DNA of 64,000 bases from Maritimibacter sp. DP1N21-5. Its GTDB lineage: Bacteria; Pseudomonadota; Alphaproteobacteria; Rhodobacterales; Rhodobacteraceae. Where the stretch lies: assembly GCF_019218295.1 (NCBI RefSeq), contig NZ_JAHUZF010000004.1:62001-126000 (forward strand), given 5' to 3'. The notes under the pieces are model-generated. The model was not told where the DNA came from. It saw nothing but the letters and a program-made list of their open reading frames with translations, and ran no database searches. Shown piece by piece: positions 9,101 through 17,804 of this stretch. Positions within the stretch are counted from its first letter, which is position 1. Each line of letters starts with the position of its first letter. Both the position numbers and the translations under genes were made by a program.

Positions 9101-11542
9101 CACCGGGCGACCCGAGCCTTCCTTCACGCGCAGGATGACCTCGGCCTCGAGGGGGCGTCCATTCGCCTCGACCTCGGGGAAGTCGACGGACACACTCGCG
9201 CGCCCCTCGACGTCGGTGCGCCCGTTCGCGAGCGCGCCATAGACCGGACGCTGCCGTTCATCCGAGATACCGAAACGGTAACCGGGGAAGGCGGCGAGCG
9301 TGGTCACGGGGGTCAGCCTGACGTCGCCTTCGAAGGCGAGATCCGCGCCCGGCGCGCCGAACAGATAGCGGGCTTCCACGGTCAGATCGGGGCTGTCGGT
9401 CAGGGCAATGGGGCCGTCCGGCAAAGCCAAGTCGAAGTCGATGCGTTCGGGGAGGAAATCCTCGACGAGCAGCGTGGAGGAGGCGAGCGCGGGCGCGTCC
9501 GGATCGGCGTGCACGTCGAGCCGCCAGGTCCCGCGCGGCGCATTGCCGGCGATGGGCAGGTGGAACACATGCCCGCCCGCGACGCTGCCCTCTGACAGAT
9601 TGCGCGCATATTCGACCCCGTCGGGCCGTGTTAAGATGGCGGTGATCGGCAGGCCCTCGATGGCTTCGGAGAGGCCGTCACGGGTCAACACCGTGGCGTT
9701 CACCACTTCCCCCGCGCGGTAGGCTCCGCGATCCGTGGTCAGGAACACGTCGATGGGCGGCGCGGCCGGATGGCCCTCGACCCCGCGGTCGGACAGGTCG
9801 AAGGCCGGATCGGTCAACGACAGGAAGGCCATGTCGTCCTCCCCCGCCCGAAGCACCACGAGGCCGGGAGCCGAGGATCCGAGCCCGGCCACCTGCGCCT
9901 GCGGGAAATGGGCATAACCTTCCGCGTCAGTGGTCGTCGTGCCGATCACGCTGTTTGCGACGGACAGAAGCTCCACCTCGACGCCGTCCATCGGGCCGGC
10001 ACTGGTCAGCGACCGGGTGAAGACATGAAGCCCGTCCGCCCCGGTCATCGTCGTCACGCCGATATCGGAGATCACGAACCACTGGACAGCTGGCGGGCTG
10101 TCGTATTCGTCTTCGCCGGGAACTGCGGCCTTGAGCGCGTAGATGCCCGCGGGCTGGTTCTCGATCGCCTCGCCGATGGGAAGCCGGGTCGTCACGTCCT
10201 CATTGATCGTGCGCCCCACGGTTGCCGTGCCGGTCCAGACCTCTTCGGCCATTTCGGATTTGAAATACTCGGTGCTCCAGTAATCCAGCGAACGGTTGAA
10301 GAAATCGTTCTGCATGGTGCGCAGGAGGTTGCGGTCGCTGATACGAAAGAGCGTCAGATCGAGCGTTTCGGCATTGACCGATACGATCGGCAAACCGGCA
10401 TCTTCGGTGCGGGGTAGCACATAGGCACGGGCCGGGAAATGCACGCCGGGCGACCGGTCGCGCACATACTGCGTGATTTCTACAGGACTGCGCAGGGTTT
10501 CGCGGTCAGCCGACGGAAGGCCCGCGCGCAGGGTGAAGGTGTAGCGACCGCCGTGTTCTACACCAGCGATGCAAAGCTGGCGGTTGGTGGCCTCGACGGA
10601 AATCCCGGCCACGTCCGATTGCACGAAATCGGCGTAGTTCGTGCCGCTTTCGGCCAACTCCTCGGTGAAGGTGACGCAGATCGACGGTTGCGCGTTGTCG
10701 GCGTTGACCGTGGTCTGTTCGACCCGGAAACCGTAAAGCCCGATGGCGCGGTCGAGCGCGCGCGCCGTGTCGTCGCGCGGCGACAGATCCTGTGCGAGCC
10801 GCAGGGCGTCGATCATGTCGCGGCCCCGGTCGCTGTCTTCCAGAATGTCGGCCAGGAGGATCAGGGCATTGGCGCGAGTTGCGGGGGATTCGAGCCGGAC
10901 ATAGGCGGCGATGGCCGCGCTCTTCGCCGTGGCGCGGTAGCTGCGGGCGTCATTGCCATCGGATTGAAGCCCGGCCACCGCCATGGTGAGGCGGGAATAT
11001 TCGAGCCAATCCTCGCCCGCGTCGCTGACCACGGTGGCCGCCCCCATGTAGCGCATCGCCTGTCCGGGGTTACCATCCCGCTCGCTTTCATAGGCGGTCT
11101 GCCTGAGCTCCCCGGCGCTCCAACCGCCGGCGACGAATTCGTCCGGGATCGACCCGGCAAGATCGGCGGCCCGGGACAGATCGGAGCCATAGAGGAAGCC
11201 GGTCAACTCGGCCTCCCGCGCGCGGGCGTTTGCACGGATCGCGTCCGGCACCGTGAAGACCTCGCCGGAAAAGGCTCCGGCATAGTCCGACTGGTCGGTG
11301 ACCCCAGATTTCAGAAAACAGGAGGCATTTCGCGTGTTGTAGGTGAAGGCCGCGCAGGCCGTGTTGCCCAGACAGGCGGATTCGCAGGTGTCGAGCGTGG
11401 TGTCGAAGAGACTGCGCAGGTCCTGACCGAAGAAATCCACATCGCGGTGCAGGACATAACGCCGTTCCGGCACCGTTTCCTGCGCGGCGGCAATTCCCGC
11501 CAAGTTAATGAAAATCATGCCCAAAATAATGGTGAACCGCAT
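6110..11542 (-). CDS. yfhM: Bacterial alpha-2-macroglobulin with N-terminal PAN/apple-like domain
   Basis: An 1810-residue exported protease trap. The ATG at 11542 follows AGGAGG and starts a signal peptide (MRFTIILGMIFINLAGIAAA); the open frame further upstream runs into the divergent kinase gene and is not coding. Residues about 25-95 are Cys-rich and look like a PAN/apple domain (TCESACLGNTACAAFTY). Macroglobulin repeats follow, then the thioester motif in YGCTEQQTS with Cys1369, flanked by an alpha/alpha toroid and a receptor-like C-terminal domain. Unlike E. coli YfhM there is no lipobox Cys, so it should be soluble or held by protein contacts. It is co-transcribed with pbpC. Confidence 0.92.
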   Translation of the reverse strand: MRFTIILGMIFINLAGIAAAQETVPERRYVLHRDVDFFGQDLRSLFDTTLDTCESACLGNTACAAFTYNTRNASCFLKSGVTDQSDYAGAFSGEVFTVPDAIRANARAREAELTGFLYGSDLSRAADLAGSIPDEFVAGGWSAGELRQTAYESERDGNPGQAMRYMGAATVVSDAGEDWLEYSRLTMAVAGLQSDGNDARSYRATAKSAAIAAYVRLESPATRANALILLADILEDSDRGRDMIDALRLAQDLSPRDDTARALDRAIGLYGFRVEQTTVNADNAQPSICVTFTEELAESGTNYADFVQSDVAGISVEATNRQLCIAGVEHGGRYTFTLRAGLPSADRETLRSPVEITQYVRDRSPGVHFPARAYVLPRTEDAGLPIVSVNAETLDLTLFRISDRNLLRTMQNDFFNRSLDYWSTEYFKSEMAEEVWTGTATVGRTINEDVTTRLPIGEAIENQPAGIYALKAAVPGEDEYDSPPAVQWFVISDIGVTTMTGADGLHVFTRSLTSAGPMDGVEVELLSVANSVIGTTTTDAEGYAHFPQAQVAGLGSSAPGLVVLRAGEDDMAFLSLTDPAFDLSDRGVEGHPAAPPIDVFLTTDRGAYRAGEVVNATVLTRDGLSEAIEGLPITAILTRPDGVEYARNLSEGSVAGGHVFHLPIAGNAPRGTWRLDVHADPDAPALASSTLLVEDFLPERIDFDLALPDGPIALTDSPDLTVEARYLFGAPGADLAFEGDVRLTPVTTLAAFPGYRFGISDERQRPVYGALANGRTDVEGRASVSVDFPEVEANGRPLEAEVILRVKEGSGRPVERSIDAPVTPESDLIGIRPLFEDEVPESTTARFELIGLSPTLEPKAMEATWTLNRVTTRYQWYNQDGYWDWEPVTTRSAVDSGSVTLGPDPVAMEAPVDWGNYELVVTRTDGSYLASSLAFYAGWYVPADVSQTPDMLDMSLDAQSYRPGDTARLRIEPRMAGTALVTVVSNRLIDMIPVEVGTEPVEVEIPVTDDWGAGAYVTASLVQPLDETQGRNPARAMGLAHALVDPGNHRLSVIIDAPEAAQPRGPMEVSVRVEGVEDGDTAYVTLAAIDQGILNLTAFEDPEPTDHYFGQKRLGMEIRDIYGRLIDGMTGDMGQIRSGGDASAEMRMQAPPPTEELMAQFFGPVEVIDDVATVTVDLPEFNGSVRLMAVAWSETGVGEAGEDVLVRDPVVLTASVPRFMAPGDTARMLLELTHADGPVGEVSIQATAGGLQMGGDAARTVTLGEGETRRLEVPIGALSEGLYQIALEVTTPGGKRLTKTLTIPVQSNDPEIARTARIELAAGDTFTLSDDIFDNLRSGSARATLAAGPIAKVDAAGLLARLDEYPYGCTEQQTSRALPLLYMGGVAEAMGLADREDLPARIQGAIAEVLANQSSSGSFGLWRPDSGDLWLDAFVSDFLSRAKAQGYAIPDTAFRAAMDNLRNQVNYYPDFEEGGEDIAYALYVLAREGAANMGDLRYFADVKPAAFTTPMGAAQIGAALAAYGDPTRADRMFAQANRMVLEQEPEGQLWRADYGTNLRDAAAVLTLALEAGSEAVDQGTLVTRIAANDGRWSTQEATWSLLAANAMLGQGANAGLSLNGNPMTGPLVEVMNPVSLSQPWQLSNEGDAPVDLTITTFGVPVLPEPPTANGFVIERQYFTMEGAPADVSRVTQGERLVTLITVTPDGDTEGRLMVDDPLPAGFEIDNPNLLRAGDIGALDWLDLTEEVETSEFRQERFLTAVDWRSSAPIRLAYIVRAVTPGEFHHPAPSVEDMYRPNYRATGATGTVVIQ

Positions 11543-11668
11543 GGGTCTGTCCTCCTGCTTGGTCGCATGCTCGCATGAGGGTGAAAGGCCCGCAACGATT
11601 CCCCTACTGCCGTTAAGAGCCTCTTCACCTTGTTCGTCGAAGGTGTCCGGGACGAAGCGGAGACACCC

Positions 11669-13912
11669 ATGCCGACCGACGATATCCTCACCGACGAACG
11701 CCGCGCCCGAATGGCGGCAGAGCGGCTTCTGGAACAGAAACAGGCCGAGTTGAACGCAGCAAACCGGATGCTGTCGCGCCACGCCCGCGCGCTGTCGGAG
11801 GATCTGGTCGAAACCCGCGAAGAGGTTGCGGTGGTGCGCACCGACCTCGTGCGCAAGTCGGAAGAGGTGGATATCGCCAAGCGGCGCCTCTGGTCCTCGA
11901 TCGAGACCATAGAGGACGGTTTCGCGGTGTTCGACGCCGACGGGCGGCTGGTCATTGCCAATGCCGCCTATTACCGGCCCTTCGACGGTCTCGAACTGAT
12001 CCGGCCCGGGGTGCACTACGACGAGATCATCGATGTCGCCGTCTTCGAAGGGATCGTCGATATCGGAGACCGCACAAGGGCCGGCTGGCGCGACTGGATG
12101 CTCGAGCGCTGGGCGCAGACCGCCCCCGAGCCGCGTGAAATCCGGCTGTGGGACGGGACCTATGTCCGGCTCCTCGACCGGCGCGCGCCGGACGGGGACA
12201 CGGTGTCGATGGGGCTCGACATCACGCGGGCGGTCCGGCGGCAGAAGAACCTCATGCTCGCCCGCAACCGGGCCGAAGCCGCCAGCCGCGCGAAATCGGC
12301 CTTCCTCGCCAACATGTCGCATGAAATCCGCACGCCGATGAACGGGGTTCTCGCCATGGCCGACCTCATGGCCGAGGCGGATCTGGACGAGGAGCTCAAA
12401 TCCTATCTCGACACGATCCGCTCGTCGGGCCGCGCGCTTCTGACGATCATCAACGATGTGCTCGATTACTCCAAGATCGAGGCCTCGAAGCTGGCGCTTC
12501 ATCCCGAACCCTTCGACCTTGAGAAGACCGTGCTCGATGTGATCGCGCTGCTTCAGCCGTCGATCCGCGAGAAGGGGCTGAAGGTCATGCTCGACTACGA
12601 CATGTTCCTGCCGACCCGCTATGTCGGCGATCCCGTGCGGGTGCGCCAGGTGTTGACCAACCTGATCGGGAACGCGGTGAAGTTCACCTCGGACGGCCAT
12701 GTGCTGGTGCGGGTCGTCGGTGTGCCGGAGGGCGATGTCGCGCAACGCGTGCATATCACGGTCGAAGACACCGGGATTGGCATCGCACCCGAGATGCAGG
12801 GGCATGTTTTCGGCGAGTTCAACCAGGTCGAAGATGACCAGAACCGCATGTTCGAAGGCACCGGTCTTGGCCTTGCCATCACCAGGCACCTCGTCGACCT
12901 GATGGGGGGAGAGCTTTGGGTGGAAAGCGAGCTTGGCGTCGGCTCATGTTTCGGGCTCTCCGTCACGCTGCCCACCGTCGCCGAAGCGCCTCTGGCGGAA
13001 CGGCCGCACTGGCTCAAGCGGGCGCTTCTGGTCATGGCGGAGGACATGAACCGCGCGATCCTCGCGAAGCGTCTGGTCGCTTTGGGCATGGCGGTCGAGC
13101 TGGCCGACACGGTCGAAGCCGGGCGAGAGCGCGCCTCCGACGTCGACGTGATCTTCGTCGATCAGAAGCTGATCCGGGCGGACATGGCGGCGATGTGCGA
13201 AACCGCGCCCGCGCCGGTCGTCACCGTGGCTGACCCTTTCGCGCCAGATGTCGCCTGCAACGACAACCGGGTGCTGCACAAGCCGCATTCACGCCCGGCC
13301 CTGATGGAGATCCTGCTGGCCCTGCCGGAACCCTCCGCGCCGGGCTTTCGCAGTCGTAGGGGCGGCACGGCGCCGGGTGACGACCCCTCGACGGTGACCG
13401 TGGCAGAGGGCGAGAAACGGGCCGTGATCACACCTCCCGCGGGTGGGCCGGACGACCGAGGCCCGCGTTTGATGCGCGTGCTGGTGGCCGAGGACAACAA
13501 GACCAACCGCTTCGTCTTCTCGAAGCTGGTCAAGGCCTGCGATATTCAGCTCGGCTTTGCCGAAGACGGCTTTCAGGCGGTGAATGCCTGGGCCGATTTC
13601 GAGCCCGACCTGGTCTTCATGGACATCTCGATGCCGGGCATGGACGGCAAGGAAGCGACCCGTTTGATCCGCGCACAGGAGGAGGCGCTTGACCGGCCCC
13701 GCACCCGAATCGTGGCGCTCACGGCCCATGCGATGTTGGGCGACGGGGAGGAGATCCTGTCACATGGGCTCGACGCCTGTTTGACGAAGCCCTTCCCGAA
13801 AAACCTTATTCTGGCGGAAATCGCCGCTGCCTGTCCCGCCGACGCCCGGCCACCCCTGCCCACGAACCCGGGGCAGCCGGAGGCCTCCGTCACCGCTCAG
13901 GCGGCGGTCTGA
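11669..13912 (+). CDS. Hybrid sensor histidine kinase with PAS, pseudo-receiver and receiver domains
   Basis: A 747-residue soluble hybrid kinase. Order: N-terminal coiled coil (about 10-75, ERLLEQKQAELNAANRML), PAS domain (about 75-190), HisKA with SHEIRTPMNG (His218), HATPase_c with TNLIGNAVKF, DTGIGIAPE and GTGLGLAI, a degenerate receiver-like stretch (about 440-545) lacking a phospho-acceptor Asp motif, and a true receiver (MRVLVAEDNKTN; FMDISMPGMDG with Asp652; Lys in LTKPFP). No membrane segment, so a cytosolic signal is expected. The ATG at 11669 has GCGGAG upstream; a TTG at 11630 is less likely. Divergent from alpha-2-macroglobulin; overlaps yaaA tail-to-tail by 16 bp. Confidence 0.88.
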   Translation: MPTDDILTDERRARMAAERLLEQKQAELNAANRMLSRHARALSEDLVETREEVAVVRTDLVRKSEEVDIAKRRLWSSIETIEDGFAVFDADGRLVIANAAYYRPFDGLELIRPGVHYDEIIDVAVFEGIVDIGDRTRAGWRDWMLERWAQTAPEPREIRLWDGTYVRLLDRRAPDGDTVSMGLDITRAVRRQKNLMLARNRAEAASRAKSAFLANMSHEIRTPMNGVLAMADLMAEADLDEELKSYLDTIRSSGRALLTIINDVLDYSKIEASKLALHPEPFDLEKTVLDVIALLQPSIREKGLKVMLDYDMFLPTRYVGDPVRVRQVLTNLIGNAVKFTSDGHVLVRVVGVPEGDVAQRVHITVEDTGIGIAPEMQGHVFGEFNQVEDDQNRMFEGTGLGLAITRHLVDLMGGELWVESELGVGSCFGLSVTLPTVAEAPLAERPHWLKRALLVMAEDMNRAILAKRLVALGMAVELADTVEAGRERASDVDVIFVDQKLIRADMAAMCETAPAPVVTVADPFAPDVACNDNRVLHKPHSRPALMEILLALPEPSAPGFRSRRGGTAPGDDPSTVTVAEGEKRAVITPPAGGPDDRGPRLMRVLVAEDNKTNRFVFSKLVKACDIQLGFAEDGFQAVNAWADFEPDLVFMDISMPGMDGKEATRLIRAQEEALDRPRTRIVALTAHAMLGDGEEILSHGLDACLTKPFPKNLILAEIAAACPADARPPLPTNPGQPEASVTAQAAV

Positions 13913-14673
13913 GCGGCGGTTTCATCGCGCTGGAACACCGGGCGATCCGGGGTCGATTGCGCGGGCTGGAACACATAACCGCCCGCGTCGAACGCGGCGA
14001 GCGCGGCCGGGTCCGTCACCCGGTTCTCGCAGACGAAGCGCGCCATCGCACCGCGCGCCTGTTTCGCGAAGAAGCTGACGATCCGGGGTTCGCCCGCCTT
14101 GGTTTCGTAGAAGGTGGGCGTGATCACGCGGAGCGTCAGCGCTTTGCGGTCCGCCGCGGTGAAATACTCGACCGATGCGCAGTTCAGGAGCGTGTCGGTT
14201 CCGCTGCTCGCCGCGTCCTCCACTAGCCGTCCGGCGATCCGGTCGCCCCAGAATTCGTAAAGCGACTTGCCCCGGCGCGTGGCAAGCCGGGTACCCATTT
14301 CGAGCCGGTGCGGCTCGATCACGTCGCGCGGGCGCAGAAGACCATAGAGCCCCGACAGAATCCGCAGGTGGTCCTGCGCATAGTCGAGCGCGTCCGTGTC
14401 GAGCGATCCCGCATCGAAGCCGGTATAGGTGTCGCCGTCGAACATCTCGATGGCCTGTTTTGCGCCCGTGCCGGACAGGAGCGACCGATACCGATCGCGG
14501 TTGAGGCGAGCGAGCTTGGGGGACAGGTCCATCAGGCCTTCGATGTCCTTCAACCCGAGGCGCCGGGTCGTGGTCACGAGTTTCTCCATCTCGGCCTTCA
14601 GGGCGGGTTCGGTGCCGGTGCCGGTTCCCGGCGTTTCATCCAGCCGTTTGGCAGGGGAAATCGTGACGAGCAT
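13897..14673 (-). CDS. yaaA: YaaA family (DUF328) peroxide-stress protein
   Basis: A 258-residue protein of the YaaA/DUF328 family, which lowers free iron and limits Fenton damage under H2O2 stress in E. coli and binds DNA. Family marks: N-terminal MLVTISPAKRLD, LSPKLARLNRDRY, AIEMFDGDTYTGFDA, LRILSGLYGLLRPRD, NCASVEYF and a C-terminal FFAKQARGAMARF. Full length for the family. Its ATG overlaps the recQ stop (TGATG), so it is translationally coupled to recQ and the pair may form a DNA-damage/oxidative-stress unit. It converges with the hybrid kinase gene. Confidence 0.93.
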   Translation of the reverse strand: MLVTISPAKRLDETPGTGTGTEPALKAEMEKLVTTTRRLGLKDIEGLMDLSPKLARLNRDRYRSLLSGTGAKQAIEMFDGDTYTGFDAGSLDTDALDYAQDHLRILSGLYGLLRPRDVIEPHRLEMGTRLATRRGKSLYEFWGDRIAGRLVEDAASSGTDTLLNCASVEYFTAADRKALTLRVITPTFYETKAGEPRIVSFFAKQARGAMARFVCENRVTDPAALAAFDAGGYVFQPAQSTPDRPVFQRDETAAQTAA

Positions 14674-16727
14674 CAGGCCCTCTCTCTCAGTGCATCCAGA
14701 AAATCGGCACCGAAGCGGTCGATCCGCGCGGCGTCCATGCCCCGGATCCGGGCGAGGTCGTCCTGGTTCGCGGGTCGTCGTTCGGCGATGTGGCGCAGAA
14801 GCGCGGGCGAGACCGAGAGCGGCTTGTCGGTGCCGTCGAAGCCGCGATAGAGATCGCGCGCGATCCGGGAAAGCTCGTCGAACAGGACGCCTGCCTCCGA
14901 CCCGGCCAGCCGCCGCCGGGCCGGGTGCATCTCCTCGACCTCGGCCCCCGCGATCACGGCCAGAAACTCCGCGCCGTAACGTTCGAGCTTCTTCGCCCCC
15001 ACGCCGGACACCCCCGCCAAGGCGTCTAGCGTCATGGGCCGGCGCTCGGCCATTTCGATGAGGGTCCGGTCGGTGAAGACGACATATGCCGGCACGCGCT
15101 GGGCTTCGGCCAGGGCGCGGCGCTTGGCCTTGAGCGCGGACAGAAGCGGCGCGTCTTCTTCGCTGACCAGCATTCGGACGGCAGGGCGGTCGCGGGTGGC
15201 TGCGATGTTGTCCTTGCGCAGGATCACCTGCTCTTCGCCGCGCAGGACGGGATGCGCCGTCTGCGTCACGCGCAGCGCGCCGTGGCGTTCGGGATCGGGG
15301 CGCAGAAGGTCGAGCCCCATCATTTGCCGGAAGACCGCGTTCCATTGCCCTTTCGTCAGGTCCTTGCCGACGCCGAAGGTGGGCAGATCCTGATGGTGGC
15401 GGGCAGTGACCTTGTCGGTTTCGGTGCCCCGCAGAACGTCGATCAGGTGACCGGCCCCGAAGCTTTCCCCGGTGCGCAGGGCAGCGGACAGCGCCTTCAT
15501 CACGGTCACGGTCGCATCGAAGGTCTCGGGCGGGCTGTCGCAGGTGTCGCAGACCCCGCAGGGTGCCGCCTCTTCCCCGAAATAGGCCAGGAGCCGGACC
15601 CGCCGGCAGGTGGCCGCCTCGGCGAGGCCCAGCAAGGCGTTCAGCCTTGCGTGATCGGCGTTGCGCCGTTCGAGCGGGGCAAGGCCTTCGTCGATCTGGC
15701 TCCGGCGCAGCCGGATGTCGTCTGGGCCGTAGAGTGTCAGGGTTTCGGCGGGCGCGCCGTCGCGACCGGCTCGGCCGATTTCCTGATAATAGGCTTCGAT
15801 GGATTTCGGCAGGTCTGCATGCGCGACCCAGCGGATGTCAGGCTTGTCGATACCCATGCCGAAAGCGACCGTGGCCACGACGATCAGCCCGTCCTCGGTC
15901 TGGAACCGTCGTTCGACGTCGCGGCGCCTGTCAGGGTCGAGTCCGGCGTGATAGGCGATCGCCTCGTGCCCGGCCTCCACGAGCGCCTGAGCCAGCGTCT
16001 CGGTCTTCGCGCGGGTCGCGGCATAGACAATGCCCGACAGACCCTTGCGCGCCGCCGCGAAGCTCAGGATCTGTTCGCGCGGCTTGTCCTTCACGGCGAA
16101 GGCCAGGTGAATGTTGGGCCGGTCGAAACCGCGCAGGAACGTGGTCGGCGTCTGCCCGTCGAAGAGCTTCTGGATGATCTCGGCGCGGGTTTCTTCGTCC
16201 GCCGTGGCGGTGAAGGCCGCGAGCGGCACGCCGAGGGCGCGCTTTAGGTCGCCGATACGCAGGTAATCGGGCCGGAAGTCATGACCCCATTGCGACACGC
16301 AATGCGCCTCGTCCACTGCGATCATGCGCACGTTCGCGCGGCGCAGGAGGTTCACGGTGCCGCCGGAGGCGAGCCGCTCCGGCGCCATGTAAAGCAGCTT
16401 GAGCCGCCCCTCGGAAAGCGCGGAGAAGACCGCGTCGGTTTCTTCCTCGGTGTTGCCGGAGGTCAGCGCGCCAGCCTCGACCCCCACGGCACGAAGCGCC
16501 CGGACCTGGTCGCGCATGAGTGCGATGAGGGGCGAGATGACCACGGTCACACCGTCGCGAAGCAGTGCGGGGAGCTGGTAGCACAGCGACTTGCCGCCGC
16601 CCGTGGGCATGATGGCGAGCGTGTCGCGCCCCTCGGTCACGCAGGTGACGACCTCGTCCTGACCGGGGCGAAAGGCGTCGAAGCCGAAGACGGATTTCAG
16701 GAGATCGAGGTCAGGAGTGGCAGGCAT
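14673..16727 (-). CDS. recQ: ATP-dependent DNA helicase RecQ with two HRDC domains
   Basis: A 684-residue 3'-5' DNA helicase for recombination and repair. Walker A is PTGGGKSLCYQ (41-51), Walker B DEAH at 139-142 followed by CVSQWGHDFRPDY, then a helicase C-terminal domain with AFGMGIDKPDIRWV and QEIGRAGRDG. A zinc-binding RQC segment (CRRVRLLAYFGE..CGVCDTC) leads into winged helix. The C-terminus holds two consecutive HRDC domains (about 525-595 and 610-680); E. coli RecQ has one. The ATG at 16727 is chosen over the upstream in-frame ATG because MPATPDLDLLKSVFGF starts like the family. Confidence 0.96.
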   Translation of the reverse strand: MPATPDLDLLKSVFGFDAFRPGQDEVVTCVTEGRDTLAIMPTGGGKSLCYQLPALLRDGVTVVISPLIALMRDQVRALRAVGVEAGALTSGNTEEETDAVFSALSEGRLKLLYMAPERLASGGTVNLLRRANVRMIAVDEAHCVSQWGHDFRPDYLRIGDLKRALGVPLAAFTATADEETRAEIIQKLFDGQTPTTFLRGFDRPNIHLAFAVKDKPREQILSFAAARKGLSGIVYAATRAKTETLAQALVEAGHEAIAYHAGLDPDRRRDVERRFQTEDGLIVVATVAFGMGIDKPDIRWVAHADLPKSIEAYYQEIGRAGRDGAPAETLTLYGPDDIRLRRSQIDEGLAPLERRNADHARLNALLGLAEAATCRRVRLLAYFGEEAAPCGVCDTCDSPPETFDATVTVMKALSAALRTGESFGAGHLIDVLRGTETDKVTARHHQDLPTFGVGKDLTKGQWNAVFRQMMGLDLLRPDPERHGALRVTQTAHPVLRGEEQVILRKDNIAATRDRPAVRMLVSEEDAPLLSALKAKRRALAEAQRVPAYVVFTDRTLIEMAERRPMTLDALAGVSGVGAKKLERYGAEFLAVIAGAEVEEMHPARRRLAGSEAGVLFDELSRIARDLYRGFDGTDKPLSVSPALLRHIAERRPANQDDLARIRGMDAARIDRFGADFLDALRERA

Positions 16728-16767
16728 GCTTCGGGGATAGCCGAAGCGCCCACCCGCCGACAAGACG

Positions 16768-17055
16768 TCAGTAGAAATGATACATGTTGTTGTTGATCAC
16801 GGTGCGGATCGCAAAAAGGGCGAGCAGCACGAAAATGGGCGACAGGTCGATCCCGCCCATGTTGGGCAGCATCCGCCGGATCGGCCCATAGACCGGCTCG
16901 ACCAGCCGGTTGAGGCCATACCAGAGCTGCGCGACGAATTGCTGGCGCAGGTTGAGCACCTGAAAGTTGATCAGCCACGACATGATGATGTGCACGATCA
17001 CGATGAACCAGACGACGCTGGTGATGGCGTAGAGAATTTGCAGAAGCGACAGCAT
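16768..17055 (-). CDS. yggT: YggT family integral membrane protein
   Basis: A 95-residue membrane protein with two hydrophobic segments (about 1-28 and 72-90) separated by the family motif LVEPVYGPIRRMLPNMGGIDLSP. YggT proteins are linked to osmotic tolerance, cell division and envelope assembly, without a settled mechanism. The ATG at 17055 gives the usual family length; the longer frame adds polar residues with no sign of conservation. It is divergent from the thioesterase-like gene. Confidence 0.9.
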   Translation of the reverse strand: MLSLLQILYAITSVVWFIVIVHIIMSWLINFQVLNLRQQFVAQLWYGLNRLVEPVYGPIRRMLPNMGGIDLSPIFVLLALFAIRTVINNNMYHFY

Positions 17056-17195
17056 ATCGTGCGTTGACCCGTGTTTGACCCATGTGTTCCGCGACTGACC
17101 TATGGTCATGCGTCCGATATGACAAGAGCGACGCGAAGGAACGGTTGACGCAGGCCGCACTGCGACGCAGCACGAAGGGGCAAAGGAGTGTCCCG

Positions 17196-17729
17196 ATGTA
17201 TCCCTTCATTCGCATGATCAAGGAAATGGTCCTCGCCTCCCGGGCGGAGCCGCTGTCTCTCCTGGGCGTCCATGTGTCCCATCACATGATCATGCCCTGG
17301 GACCTGGACATCTGGATGGAGCTTAACAACGGGCGCACGCTGACCATCTTCGACCTCGGGCGCATCCCGCTCGCACAGCGGGCCGGGCTCGTCACCGCAT
17401 TGCGCAAGAACCGCTGGGGGCTGACCATGGCGGGGGCCTCGGTCATGTATCGCAAGCGGGTGCGCATGTTCGACCGGGTCACGGTGAAAAGCCGGGCACT
17501 AGGCTGGGACGACAAGTTCATCTACCTCGAGCAAAGCATGTGGCGAGGCGAGGAATGCACCTCCCATATCCTCTATCGCTCGGCCGTGACGGATCGGAAC
17601 GGGATCGTCCCGCCCGCGCGGGTGCTGGCCGCCGTGGGTCAGGAGGATGTGTCTTCCCCGCCGCTTCCTGACTGGGTCACCGGCTGGATCGAGGCCGACC
17701 GCCACAGGCCGTGGCCGCCGGAAATGTGA
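17196..17729 (+). CDS. Acyl-CoA thioesterase-like hotdog-fold protein
   Basis: A 177-residue protein resembling the thioesterase/THEM6-like hotdog group: MPWDLDIWMELNNGRTLTIFDLGR matches the conserved 'D..W.HMNNGRY....D.GR' pattern of this group (here about residues 30-53), and a following beta-rich segment MYRKRVRMFDRVTVKSR is typical. It would hydrolyse acyl-CoA in the cytosol; substrate unknown. ATG at 17196 has AAAGGAG eight bases upstream, and the longer frame from 17082 is rejected. Confidence 0.75.
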   Translation: MYPFIRMIKEMVLASRAEPLSLLGVHVSHHMIMPWDLDIWMELNNGRTLTIFDLGRIPLAQRAGLVTALRKNRWGLTMAGASVMYRKRVRMFDRVTVKSRALGWDDKFIYLEQSMWRGEECTSHILYRSAVTDRNGIVPPARVLAAVGQEDVSSPPLPDWVTGWIEADRHRPWPPEM

Positions 17730-17804
17730 GCCCTGCGAGACCATTAACCTTGCCAGCCGCGCGATGCCCGCCATAAGGATAGGAAAACGGGGAGAGGGCA
17801 GGGC

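Noticed and set aside
7808..9595. Open frame of 595 codons on the + strand inside the alpha-2-macroglobulin gene
   Set aside because: Shadow of the high-GC coding strand; composition is Arg/Gly/His/Val-rich, no motif, and the opposite strand carries clear macroglobulin domains.
11543..12889. In-frame extension of the alpha-2-macroglobulin frame past its signal peptide
   Set aside because: It runs antisense through the hybrid kinase and lacks any family similarity; AGGAGG and the signal peptide fix the start at 11542.
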